The position numbers were made by a program, and so were the translations under genes. Positions 16,689 through 25,236 of a stretch of DNA of 64,000 nt are shown piece by piece. Source of the stretch: Neorhodopirellula lusitana (GTDB lineage: Bacteria > Planctomycetota > Planctomycetia > Pirellulales > Pirellulaceae). The stretch covers positions 1 through 64,000 of the forward strand of contig NZ_FXUG01000009.1 in assembly GCF_900182915.1 (NCBI RefSeq), written 5' to 3'. Position 1 is the first letter of the stretch. The number at the start of each line of letters is the position of its first letter. Under the pieces are notes generated by a model, which had not been told where the DNA came from, ran no database searches, and saw only the letters and a list, made by a program, of their open reading frames with translations.

Positions 16689-18782
16689 TCAAGTGAACGA
16701 CGAAACCGCTTGATAAGCTACAAACGCGGCGCCATAAGCGAGCAGGGTCATGTACACAAACTGGAACACGGCCCAACCCCAGGACCCCGTTTCCTTCTTG
16801 GTCACCGCTTGAGTCGGCAAGCACTGCATCGCCAAGACGAAGAACACCAGTAAACTTACACAAGTTGCAGCGTTGAACACCCGTGTCCCGTCATCGTTGG
16901 TCGCCGACGCCAATCGCTGCTGAAGGGAAGACTCATTCTCGGGCTCTGGACCAAGCCCATACAACACCGAAAGTGTTGAAACCACGACCTCACGAGCGGC
17001 AAAACTGGTCATCACACCAACGCTGATCTTCCAATCAAAGCCAAGCGGCTTGAAGACCGGTGCAACCACTTCGCCCATCCGGCCAATGATCGCGTACTTT
17101 TGATCTGCGGAAGCACGCATGTTTTCCAATTCCGGTTCGCTAAGCGTTTCCACCGCGACGTTGTTGGAAGCCAGCGAAGCCTCAAATCCTTCATCAGACA
17201 ATTTCGGGTAAGTCGATAGGACCCAAATCGCGATTGAGATCAACAAGATTACCGTCCCGGCATCTCGCAAAAACATCCATCCACGTTCATAGGCGTAGCG
17301 CAACGCGTTACCGATCGATGGCGCTCGGTAAGGCGGCAAGTCCAAGATCAATGGCGAAGGCTCACCCGGCAACAACGTCAACTTCAATAGGAAAGCAACG
17401 ACAAAGGCCGCAAGCATGCCCAGTGCGTAAGCAGCCGCGAACAATCCCGCCGCCATCAAGGGCTGACTTGGGAACAACATCGCTGCCACCATGGAATAGA
17501 CCGGCAACCGCGCCGAGCACGTCATCAGTGGAATCACCATGATCGTGACCAATCGGTCTCGCCGGTTTTCGATCACCTTGGTCGCCATAATCGCCGGTAT
17601 CGCACAGGCGTGAGCAGCCAGTAGCGGCACGAACGCCTGCCCAGGCAAGCCCACTCGGCGCATCCAACGATCCACCACCACTACGGCCCGGGCCAAGTAG
17701 CCTGAATCTTCCAAGATCGCGAGCATGAAGAACAGAATCAGGATCTGTGGCAAGAAAATCATCACGCCACCCACGCCGCCAATGATCCCGTCGGTGACCA
17801 AACTCCGAAAGTCGCCTTCGGGAAGCACGCTGCTCACCCATCCGGACAAACTTGCAAAAGCACCATCCAGCCATTCCATCGGATACTGGGCAAAGTAAAA
17901 GACCAGCGAAAACGCGGCGAGCATCACCCCCGCGAAGACAACCAAGCCGAACCAAGCATGAGTCAGAATACGGTCAGCCCGGTCGGTCGCCTCATCCGAC
18001 GCCACCAAAGCGCCTCGCGTGCTCTCGCGTGCCAACGAGGTAGCCCATTGGTGTCCATCGGCGTAGGGACAAACTCGGCACGCGCCACACGCTTCGCTAT
18101 CCGTATCGGCGGCGAGAGCATTCCCAGCAACCGTCGGCTCACTCTCCGGCTCGCAACCCGGCAAAAGCACAGGCAACGCGGGCCCAGCAAGCACGACTTC
18201 CAATTGTGATTTCAGACGATCAAAACCCTCGCCAGTTCGAGCGGACACACCGACAACCGGGCAACCGATCTTGCGAGAAAGCAGCGTCAGGTCAATTTCG
18301 ATGCCACGTTTACGCGCGGATTCGATCATGTTCACCGCGACCAAAGTCGGGCGTCCATGCTGCAACGCCTGACGAGCAACCACCAGCGTTCGCTGTAAAT
18401 GGGTCCCGTCAACGACGATCAAGACCGCGTCGGGAGCCTTTTCGGATTCACCCGCAATGAAGTCTCGTGCGACTTCCTCTTCCGGCGAACTGGCTTCCAA
18501 GGAATACATCCCTGGTAAATCGACCAACGTGATCGTCTTACCGGCCCGCAACTCCACTCGCCCAATCCGGCGGTCGATTGTCGTGCCCGGGAAATTTGAG
18601 GTTTTGGCCAACAGGTTGGTCAGCCGATTGAAGATTGACGTTTTGCCAACATTGGGATTTCCCAACATGGCCACCACTTTCCCAGTGGAAACGTCTGGGT
18701 CCAATCCTTCGCCGCCGTTCAAATTCCGATCGTGCAGATCGTCTGACTCGACAGTCCCAGTCGACTCAACCGGTCGACTCAT
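16689..18782 (-). CDS. feoB: Ferrous iron transport protein B
   Basis: FeoB is a GTPase-coupled Fe(II) permease of the inner membrane. The 697-residue protein has G1 GNPNVGKTS at 41-49, G2 PGTTIDRR, G3 DLPGMYS at 88-94 and G5-like VSARTGEG. G4 reads NMIE (151-154) instead of the usual NxxD. A cysteine cluster CGACRVCPY at about 232-240 sits between the G domain and the membrane part. The two nucleoside-recognition gates and about ten helices follow. Its ATG overlaps the feoA stop by four bases (ATGA). Confidence 0.95.
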   Translation of the reverse strand: MSRPVESTGTVESDDLHDRNLNGGEGLDPDVSTGKVVAMLGNPNVGKTSIFNRLTNLLAKTSNFPGTTIDRRIGRVELRAGKTITLVDLPGMYSLEASSPEEEVARDFIAGESEKAPDAVLIVVDGTHLQRTLVVARQALQHGRPTLVAVNMIESARKRGIEIDLTLLSRKIGCPVVGVSARTGEGFDRLKSQLEVVLAGPALPVLLPGCEPESEPTVAGNALAADTDSEACGACRVCPYADGHQWATSLARESTRGALVASDEATDRADRILTHAWFGLVVFAGVMLAAFSLVFYFAQYPMEWLDGAFASLSGWVSSVLPEGDFRSLVTDGIIGGVGGVMIFLPQILILFFMLAILEDSGYLARAVVVVDRWMRRVGLPGQAFVPLLAAHACAIPAIMATKVIENRRDRLVTIMVIPLMTCSARLPVYSMVAAMLFPSQPLMAAGLFAAAYALGMLAAFVVAFLLKLTLLPGEPSPLILDLPPYRAPSIGNALRYAYERGWMFLRDAGTVILLISIAIWVLSTYPKLSDEGFEASLASNNVAVETLSEPELENMRASADQKYAIIGRMGEVVAPVFKPLGFDWKISVGVMTSFAAREVVVSTLSVLYGLGPEPENESSLQQRLASATNDDGTRVFNAATCVSLLVFFVLAMQCLPTQAVTKKETGSWGWAVFQFVYMTLLAYGAAFVAYQAVSSFT

Positions 18783-19105
18783 GAAGGGGCCACACTCAAG
18801 AAGATGCCACGCGCGATTTCACCGGCGACTGCAATCTTGCCACCGGCCGCTTTCACGATCATCGGGTTACCCCCGCGTGCCAACTGAACCCGCTGTCCTT
18901 CAAACAATCCCAACGATTTCAGCCGGGTCGCACATGCTGCGGGAACATCAAGACGGGTGATTTGCCCGCAAGTTCCACGGAATCGATTCAGCGAAGTTTC
19001 AATCACGCTCCCGTTGGCCGCAACGGAACCTCCATTGATTGCCCCCGAATTATTCGTTTCGAAAGAATCACTGGCTTCACGTTGGGTGGGCATGGTTTCA
19101 ATCAT
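18779..19105 (-). CDS. feoA: Ferrous iron transport protein A
   Basis: FeoA is a small SH3-like regulator of FeoB. The core domain covers about residues 42-108: CGQITRLDVPAACATRLKSL, then GLFEGQRVQLARGGNPMIV and the closing VAGEIARGIFLSV. The first 40 residues are a non-conserved Ser/Asn-rich extension. Starts at 19105 or 19093 (MPTQREASD) are both possible. Stop codon overlaps the feoB start. Confidence 0.92.
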   Translation of the reverse strand: MIETMPTQREASDSFETNNSGAINGGSVAANGSVIETSLNRFRGTCGQITRLDVPAACATRLKSLGLFEGQRVQLARGGNPMIVKAAGGKIAVAGEIARGIFLSVAPS

Positions 19106-19623
19106 GTCGTCAGGTTTTTCCAGAGGACCGTGGTTTCAACAGCGTTTCCCAGCCGCCTCTGATATTCAACGGTCTCTGATTTCCAGAAACCGATGCCACT
19201 CAGAAGCCCGTAGGCCGCGAAAGTCAACTTCGCGAGGTATTCAACGTATTCGAAGCCGATCTCGCCAGGAGATCGACCGGGACAGCTCTGATATCGCTTA
19301 CAAGAAGCAACATCTGGGGCCGAACCCTACTTGAGAATGATTCGCGATTAGACATCAGTGTAGGTAAAGCTCAATACGCAGCCTAGTGGTTTATCGTTTT
19401 GAATCAGTAACATTTTGGCGATCTGGGGCAGGTCAGAACGATGGTTCCGTGCCCCCAATTCGCGGCCAAAATGGCTCTGGGGGTTACGATTGGGCCCCTC
19501 AACGGCTACAGAACCAATGGTTTGACGCTCGCAAAAGCAAATGGAAGCGGCGGCGACGGCGGACAATCTTCGGCAAAGCGGACGATTCCTCCGCAAAAAT
19601 TCAATTTCAAGAAAGCACTTAAA
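19106..19623. other. Intergenic region between feoA and Nudix gene
   Basis: This should contain the feoAB promoter (minus) and that of the Nudix-aquaporin-gdh run (plus). The sequence GAGAATGATTCGCGATTAG near 19332-19350 has partial similarity to a Fur box, but the match is only about half and it lies over 220 bp from feoA. The Nudix frame remains open to 19441 without conserved residues. Confidence 0.4.
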
Positions 19624-20145
19624 TTGTCGCACACTAAGACGCTGCTCCAAACGAGCCGTTTCGACGTGGTTGAAATGGAGCTCCCTTCTCGCGACGGACA
19701 AACCCACCATCGTGCCTACATTCGGCATCCGGGGGCAGTCGTCCTATTGCCGCTGGTGGATCATGACACCGTCGTGATGATCGAAAATGAACGGACTGGC
19801 GTCGGCGAAACCTTGCTGGAACTTCCCGCGGGAACCCGAGACCCCGGTGAACCCGTACTGACTACTGCGGGGCGTGAATTGGTCGAGGAAACCGGTTACG
19901 CAGCCGCTCAACTGGACGTTGTTTGTGAATTTTACTCCGCACCGGGACTGGGTAACGAACTGATGCATTTAGTCGTGGCCCAAGATTTAACAGCCGGTGA
20001 GCAACAACTCGAAGCGACCGAACGTATCAAACCACGACTGGTGAATCGAAAAGAGATCGAGCAATTGGTGCGAAGCCACTCCATTCGCGATTCCAAAACC
20101 CTCGTTGGCTTACAGTGCTTCCTTCTCGATCACCATCTGACTTAA
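19624..20145 (+). CDS. Nudix hydrolase, ADP-ribose pyrophosphatase-like
   Basis: The Nudix box fits GX5EX7REUXEEXGU as GTRDPGEPVLTTAGRELVEE followed by TGY. Upstream, HPGAVVLLPLVDHDTVVMIE, and downstream, CEFYSAPGLGNELMHL, are typical of ADP-ribose pyrophosphatases (NudF-like), where the PG after the SAP segment marks that subfamily. The TTG at 19624 gives about 173 residues starting LSHTKTLLQTSRFDVV, the usual beginning. An ATG at 19441 in the same frame would add 61 residues without similarity. It is followed by aquaporin after 7 bp. Confidence 0.85.
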   Translation: MSHTKTLLQTSRFDVVEMELPSRDGQTHHRAYIRHPGAVVLLPLVDHDTVVMIENERTGVGETLLELPAGTRDPGEPVLTTAGRELVEETGYAAAQLDVVCEFYSAPGLGNELMHLVVAQDLTAGEQQLEATERIKPRLVNRKEIEQLVRSHSIRDSKTLVGLQCFLLDHHLT

Positions 20146-20152
20146 CGATTCC

Positions 20153-20875
20153 ATGGAATTACCTCTACTGCGTCGCTGCGTTTGCGAACTGATCGGAACT
20201 TATTGTCTGGTCTTGCTTGGCTGCGGCGCGATGGTCGTCGACGCTCAAACAGGGGCTCTGACCCATGTCGGTGTCGCGACGGTCTGGGGACTGATCGTGA
20301 TGACCATGATCTACTCCATCGGCGACCTTAGCGGCGCTCACATGAACCCCGCCGTCTCGATTGCATTCACGGCGTTGGGAAGATTGCCCACTCGCGACGC
20401 GGCTAGCTACATGGTCGCCCAGTTCATTGGCGCGACTTTAGCCGCCTTGTCACTGCGAGCGGTGCTAGGCGTGGGCGACTCTCAACTTGGTGCCACGATG
20501 ACCATCTTGCCACCCATGTCAACTTGGTGCGTTGAAGCCATGATGACCGGCATCCTGATGTGGATCGTGATGGGAGTATCCACGGGTGCCAAAGAGAAAT
20601 CGATCACCGCCGGGCTGGCGGTTGGTGCCACGATCACCATGGAAGCGTTCGTGGCTGGCCCACTCACCAACGCCTCCATGAACCCTGCCCGCAGTCTCGG
20701 CCCTGCAATCGCGGCCAGCTATTTTGAAAACCTATGGCTCTATGTCACCGCACCGATCGCTGGTGCACTCGCAGGTGGATTCTTGTATCACTGGATCCGC
20801 GCGGACTCCAATCCAAATCCCGTCATCGAACACATCACCACGCCGGAAATCGAAATCACGGCTTCATCGACTTAA
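20153..20875 (+). CDS. Aquaporin (MIP family channel)
   Basis: The 240-residue six-helix channel has the two half-helix motifs SGAHMNPAVS (NPA at 65-67) and SMNPARS (NPA at 177-179). The loop before the second NPA reads GPLTNASMNPARSLGPA. The absence of the long loop and of glycerol-facilitator residues (GLARD) argues for a water-type or ammonia/metalloid-permeable channel rather than GlpF. It is 7 bp after the Nudix gene and about 20 bp before glutamate dehydrogenase, which suggests an operon. Confidence 0.93.
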   Translation: MELPLLRRCVCELIGTYCLVLLGCGAMVVDAQTGALTHVGVATVWGLIVMTMIYSIGDLSGAHMNPAVSIAFTALGRLPTRDAASYMVAQFIGATLAALSLRAVLGVGDSQLGATMTILPPMSTWCVEAMMTGILMWIVMGVSTGAKEKSITAGLAVGATITMEAFVAGPLTNASMNPARSLGPAIAASYFENLWLYVTAPIAGALAGGFLYHWIRADSNPNPVIEHITTPEIEITASST

Positions 20876-20896
20876 GTCACTTTGGGAAGGTTCATC

Positions 20897-22138
20897 ATGA
20901 AAGCGTTCGAAGCAACCCGGCTATTCTTCAATCAAGCCGCTGACCAGCTGGATATCAGCGAGGAACTTCGCGAGGCATTGCTAATGCCCGATCGCGAAGT
21001 TCAGGTTCAAGTCACGATTCGCTTGGATAGCGGAAAGCTAGCAAACTTTGTTGGCTTTCGTGTTCAACACGATCACAGTCGCGGGCCAATGAAGGGCGGC
21101 TTGCGGTACCACACCGAAGTGGACCTAGACGAAACCCGCGCCCTGGCCAGTCTGATGACCTGGAAAACGGCTGTCGTGAACCTGCCTTATGGTGGTGCCA
21201 AAGGCGGCATCGGCGTGGACCCGAACGACCTTTCCCGTTCCGAAATCGAACGTCTCACCCGGGCGTTCGTCGATCAGATCCACGACATCGTGGGCCCGGA
21301 CACCGACATCCCCGCCCCTGACATGGGCACCGACCACCAAGTCATGAGCTGGTTCCGCAACCAGTGGGAAAAGTACCACGGCTTCCACCCCGCTGTGATC
21401 ACCGGCAAGCCAGTGGAAGAGTACGGTGCAAAGGGTCGCGAAGAGGCCACCGGCCGAGGCGTTGGCACCTTGACCAACAAGCTGATCCGCCGACTTGGCA
21501 TGGCCTCGGAAAAAACACGGGTCGCCATTCAGGGGTTTGGAAACGTGGGCTCGCATGCGGCAAAGTTTTTACACGAAGCCCAATTTCCGATCGTCGCCGT
21601 TTCGGATGTCACCGGGACGTACTATCACCAAGACGGCTTGAACATTCCTGAGTTGCTACGGCACAAGATCGCGCACCCCAAAGGTCTGCTCGAAGGCTTC
21701 GAACATGCCGAACATCTACCATTGGAGGCACTGCTTAAACTGGACAAGCTGGACGTTTTGATCCCCGCCGCGTTGGGCGGTGTGATCACAACAGAAAACG
21801 CCGGTTCCATCTCGGCCAAAGTGATCATCGAAGCCGCCAACGGTCCCGTCCATCCAGGTGCGGATGAAATGCTGCATCAAAAAGGCGTGACGATCCTCCC
21901 TGACATCCTTGCCAATGCGGGTGGTGTCACGGTCAGCTATTTCGAATGGGTGCAAAACCGCCAGCACTATCGGTGGTCGCTTGACCGCGTTCGCCAAGAA
22001 CTCGATCACACTATGAACCAAGCCTTCGAAGACGTTTGGCAAATGGCTTCGCAACACAACGTGTCATTGCGAACGGCGGCCTACATGATCGGGATCGCCC
22101 GAGTCAAACGAGCCACCGAACTGGCGGGACTTGCTTAA
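20897..22138 (+). CDS. gdhA: Glu/Leu/Phe/Val dehydrogenase (glutamate dehydrogenase)
   Basis: The product of about 413 residues catalyses reversible oxidative deamination of glutamate. GPMKGGLRYH is the substrate-binding segment and TAVVNLPYGGAKGGI contains the catalytic lysine. PAPDMGTD follows, and the NAD(P) Rossmann motif is VAIQGFGNVGSHAAKF. The C-terminal half has LPDILANAGGVTVSYFEWVQ. A GGGAAGG ribosome site precedes ATG 20897, so this start is preferred over the TTG at 20882. Length fits the hexameric small GDH class. Confidence 0.95.
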   Translation: MKAFEATRLFFNQAADQLDISEELREALLMPDREVQVQVTIRLDSGKLANFVGFRVQHDHSRGPMKGGLRYHTEVDLDETRALASLMTWKTAVVNLPYGGAKGGIGVDPNDLSRSEIERLTRAFVDQIHDIVGPDTDIPAPDMGTDHQVMSWFRNQWEKYHGFHPAVITGKPVEEYGAKGREEATGRGVGTLTNKLIRRLGMASEKTRVAIQGFGNVGSHAAKFLHEAQFPIVAVSDVTGTYYHQDGLNIPELLRHKIAHPKGLLEGFEHAEHLPLEALLKLDKLDVLIPAALGGVITTENAGSISAKVIIEAANGPVHPGADEMLHQKGVTILPDILANAGGVTVSYFEWVQNRQHYRWSLDRVRQELDHTMNQAFEDVWQMASQHNVSLRTAAYMIGIARVKRATELAGLA

Positions 22139-22184
22139 GGTTTCTCAAGCATACATCTAGGGCTGCTTCCACCTAGAAAATGCC

Positions 22185-22220
22185 CGTGCGGCTTTGGAGC
22201 CACGTGCGGATTTGGAGCCA
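22185..22220. repeat. Tandem pair of 18-bp units
   Basis: CGTGCGGCTTTGGAGCCA (22185-22202) is followed directly by CGTGCGGATTTGGAGCCA (22203-22220), with one difference. The pair lies between gdhA and the acyltransferase gene. Confidence 0.9.
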
Positions 22221-22304
22221 TGCACCTGAATCCGCGTCGACATTTTGTGACCTAGGCTTTCCAGTGAACTCTTTCTCGCTGGAAACGCCGGAACCCTCGT
22301 CGAC

Positions 22305-23489
22305 ATGTCAAAAACGGAACTATCGCTCCCAAGCAAACAATCCTTCCAGATTGTCTCGCTCGTGGCCACCGTCCTGGTCGTGGGCATCCACTATCGGTCC
22401 ACCGTTCCCAGCTCCAGCGTGTATTCGCAGCTGGACTTCAACGAGATTGCTCAAGAGTTTCTGTTCGGTGGAGTGGCTCGTATTGCGGTGCCTCTGTTTG
22501 CATTTCTTGCTGGCCTGTTCTACTTCCGCAGTGACGACGGGACCCGCGCCACTTATCTTAAGAAACTGAATCAACGCGTTCGCAGCGTTGGCATCCCGTA
22601 CTTACTTGCCGGCCTGATCGCCGTGGCAGTTTGGTGTGGGATTCGGGTCCTGGAAAAGAAATTCAGTGAACTCACGCCGGGCAACTTGCTATCAATGTGG
22701 ATCCTGCGTCCACCCGCTGAACAACTCTGGTTTCTGCGTGATCTGATGGTCTTGGTAGCCATCGCCCCGCTGATTCGACGAGTCGTTCTTCATCAAATGA
22801 ATAGGCCATGGTGGATCGCAGTCCTCGGCGGCATGTGGCTATTCAACCTGCAATGCTTTCCGATCGTTTCGGGTTGGTATCTGTTGAACATCGAAACGCT
22901 ACTCTTCTTCTCGATTGGTTGCCTTGCCGCTCAAGACACCAACTGGGCAACCCGCCTAGAAAATGCGTCGCCCACACTGGTAACACGAACGACAATCCTG
23001 TGGCTCGCCTTGGTGGCAACACGCGTTTGGCTGCGGCCCAACTTTGACATTTGGTACGTATCCCGTCACGGGTTTCTCGACCTGATCCTGCACCAGGGAT
23101 CAATCGTTGTGGGTGGTTGCGCCGTAATGATGCTGGCTTACCGCATCCGGAACGCATTTTTGTTGAACGTGTCCAGCGCCTCATTCTTCGTCTATCTCGT
23201 CCATGAGTTTCCACTTCGAGCGGTCATCGAGAAGATCTCGGCGCGGACCCTCCCCGCTGACACGGCTTGCTGGATCGTCATGCCAATGGTGGTGGTTGGC
23301 TGTTACGCAGTCGCCTTTCAACTAGCTCGCTTTTCACCGCAAGGGTTTGCGATTTTCACCGGCGGACGCTTACCGACTTCGAAACTACCTGTTCAAGATT
23401 CTGTAGCTCAACCACTCGCATCAAGCCGCGGCTTGGGCTTGCCACTGAAGCAGTTTCTGACGAAGCGATCGAAACGCTTCCTCGGGTGA
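22305..23489 (+). CDS. Acyltransferase 3 family membrane protein
   Basis: The 394-residue integral membrane protein has about ten hydrophobic helices. VVGIHYRS near the N-terminus supplies the histidine typical of acyltransferase 3 (OafA/WecH-like) enzymes. VPLFAFLAGLFYFRS, QLWFLRDLMVLV, SASFFVYLVHEFPLR and the charged C-terminal tail fit the family. Such enzymes O-acylate sugars of surface polysaccharides or lipids. Its last 69 bases overlap the convergent gene at 23421. Confidence 0.85.
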   Translation: MSKTELSLPSKQSFQIVSLVATVLVVGIHYRSTVPSSSVYSQLDFNEIAQEFLFGGVARIAVPLFAFLAGLFYFRSDDGTRATYLKKLNQRVRSVGIPYLLAGLIAVAVWCGIRVLEKKFSELTPGNLLSMWILRPPAEQLWFLRDLMVLVAIAPLIRRVVLHQMNRPWWIAVLGGMWLFNLQCFPIVSGWYLLNIETLLFFSIGCLAAQDTNWATRLENASPTLVTRTTILWLALVATRVWLRPNFDIWYVSRHGFLDLILHQGSIVVGGCAVMMLAYRIRNAFLLNVSSASFFVYLVHEFPLRAVIEKISARTLPADTACWIVMPMVVVGCYAVAFQLARFSPQGFAIFTGGRLPTSKLPVQDSVAQPLASSRGLGLPLKQFLTKRSKRFLG

Positions 23490-24014
23490 GTTGTTCTTTT
23501 TGGGAACATAGACCGGCGTCATTGGTTCAGGGCACAACACGATTCCGAACGGCGTTCGGTACAGTTGGACCTGTTCACCAGGCCAGCGATGAACACCGCC
23601 CGACGTCGTGATCACCAGCTCTTCTTCGTCGACCCCGACCACGCAAACCGAATCTCGGATCATCCCCAACTGGGCGACCTGCTTTCGAATAATGTTCTTG
23701 GAATGGTGAACTAACGCCGTGTAGATCACGGTCACCAACAACATCGCCACCGCAAAGACGGCTAGAAAAAACAGGGTGCCTTGCGACACCGACCAAAAGA
23801 TCGCAGCACCACTGCCAAAGATCATCAACAGCGATCCGATCGACAACCTCAACGGATGTCGATGCAGCAACAGGTGATCAACGGCATGCCGCAACACACC
23901 TTTGGTCAATCGAAACGAAACCTCTGTCGACCCATCACCCAAGCCCTCAACACGGGTCCCTTCAGCGGATTCGACCGAGCTAACTTGATAGGGATTGGTG
24001 GGCGACGAAGTCAT
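23421..24014 (-). CDS. YcxB-like membrane protein
   Basis: The 197-residue protein has an acidic N-terminus, two adjacent transmembrane helices (SIGSLLMIFGSGAAIFW and TLFFLAVFAVAMLLVTVIY) and a soluble C-terminal domain (DSVCVVGVDEEELVITTSGG, HRWPGEQVQLYRTPFGIV, VYVPKKNNSPEEAFRSLRQ). This architecture fits YcxB-like proteins of unknown function. The end overlaps the acyltransferase gene tail to tail by 69 bp. It follows moxR on the same strand by 6 bp. Confidence 0.75.
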   Translation of the reverse strand: MTSSPTNPYQVSSVESAEGTRVEGLGDGSTEVSFRLTKGVLRHAVDHLLLHRHPLRLSIGSLLMIFGSGAAIFWSVSQGTLFFLAVFAVAMLLVTVIYTALVHHSKNIIRKQVAQLGMIRDSVCVVGVDEEELVITTSGGVHRWPGEQVQLYRTPFGIVLCPEPMTPVYVPKKNNSPEEAFRSLRQKLLQWQAQAAA

Positions 24015-24020
24015 GCACTA

Positions 24021-25223
24021 CTACTTTTTGCGAGGCGTACTTTGCCCGGTCATCTTGGGCGGTTCCGGGATCGGAATGTCTTTTAATAGCCGTCGAATGA
24101 TCGCGTCCGTATCCATGCCTTCGGCTTGAGCCTGGAAATTGGTGGCAATTCGGTGCCGCAGGACTGGCAAAGCCACCCGTTGAACATCAGCCGGTTCGCA
24201 ATTGAATCGACCCTGCATCGCCGCCATCGCTTTGGCTCCCGCGATCAAGTTCTGTCCCGCGCGCGGCCCCGCTCCCCAGTCCACCAACTCGCGAACGTAC
24301 TCAGGTGCCGACTCGTCACTCGGACGTGTTGCCCGCACCAGTTGTGATGCATAGCGAATCACCAACGGGCCGGCAGCGATACTGCCGACCAGCTTTTGGC
24401 AAGTCAAAATGGCTCGGGCGGAAAGGACTTTGTTCACGCTGACCGTCTCGCCACGGGTCGTCGCCGTTAAAATCCGTTCCTCTTCTTCCGCGGTGGGATA
24501 GTCGATCTTGATATTGAACATGAAGCGGTCAAGCTGGGCCTCAGGAAGCGGGTAGGTTCCCTCTTGCTCAACCGGGTTTTGAGTCGCAATGGTGAAGAAC
24601 GGGTCGGGCAAGGTATGCGTCTCGCGTCCCACCGAAACCTGCCGTTCCTGCATCGCCTCCAGCAGCGCGGCTTGGGTCTTCGGCGGCGTCCGGTTGATTT
24701 CGTCAGCCAGCAAAATATTGGTGAAAATCGGCCCTTCGACAAACCGGAAGCTGCGACGCCCCGATTCGTCTTCCTCGAGAACCTGTGTCCCGGTGATGTC
24801 CGATGGCATCAAGTCCGGCGTGAACTGCACGCGTTTGAACGAAACATCCAAGATGTCCGAAAGCGTGCTGACCATCAAAGTTTTGGCGAGTCCCGGCACG
24901 CCCTCCAACAAACAGTGGCCACGCGTAAAAATGGCAGCCAATAGTTGTTCAATCGTTTCCGTTTGGCCGACAATGACTTTACCCAGCTCGTCTCGCATCT
25001 TTTGCTGATGCTCCGAGAACTCCCGCAACACATCGGCCAGGTTCCGAGGCTTGTTGCCGGCGTTTGCGGTCGGGCTCGATTTGGGCGACACTGCGCCAGG
25101 TTCACGACCTGCCTCACGCACCGGCGGCGGTGGGGGCCCAGCCTGCGCAGCCCCAGCAGGTGCGGGACCAGTTGGTGCAGGAATAGGCGGAGTGTTCCGA
25201 GGCGGCGTAGGCAAATCAGTCAT
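24021..25223 (-). CDS. MoxR family AAA ATPase
   Basis: MoxR ATPases act as chaperones for metal or cofactor insertion and are often near DUF58 and VWA genes. After a Pro/Ala-rich leader of about 60 residues come HQQKMRDELGKVIVGQ, Walker A EGVPGLAKT at about 111-119 of the longer form, Walker B ILLADEINR, sensor TQNPVEQEGTYPLPEAQ with the MoxR-typical LDRF, and an arginine region WGAGPRAGQ. ATG 25223 (MTDLPTP) is preferred over an in-frame GTG at 25235. It is divergent from the DUF4159 gene. Confidence 0.94.
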   Translation of the reverse strand: MTDLPTPPRNTPPIPAPTGPAPAGAAQAGPPPPPVREAGREPGAVSPKSSPTANAGNKPRNLADVLREFSEHQQKMRDELGKVIVGQTETIEQLLAAIFTRGHCLLEGVPGLAKTLMVSTLSDILDVSFKRVQFTPDLMPSDITGTQVLEEDESGRRSFRFVEGPIFTNILLADEINRTPPKTQAALLEAMQERQVSVGRETHTLPDPFFTIATQNPVEQEGTYPLPEAQLDRFMFNIKIDYPTAEEEERILTATTRGETVSVNKVLSARAILTCQKLVGSIAAGPLVIRYASQLVRATRPSDESAPEYVRELVDWGAGPRAGQNLIAGAKAMAAMQGRFNCEPADVQRVALPVLRHRIATNFQAQAEGMDTDAIIRRLLKDIPIPEPPKMTGQSTPRKK

Positions 25224-25236
25224 CCAGGACGACACA

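Noticed and set aside
19332-19350. Fur box upstream of feoA
   Set aside because: The match to the 19-bp consensus is only about half and the distance to feoA is large; kept only as a remark.
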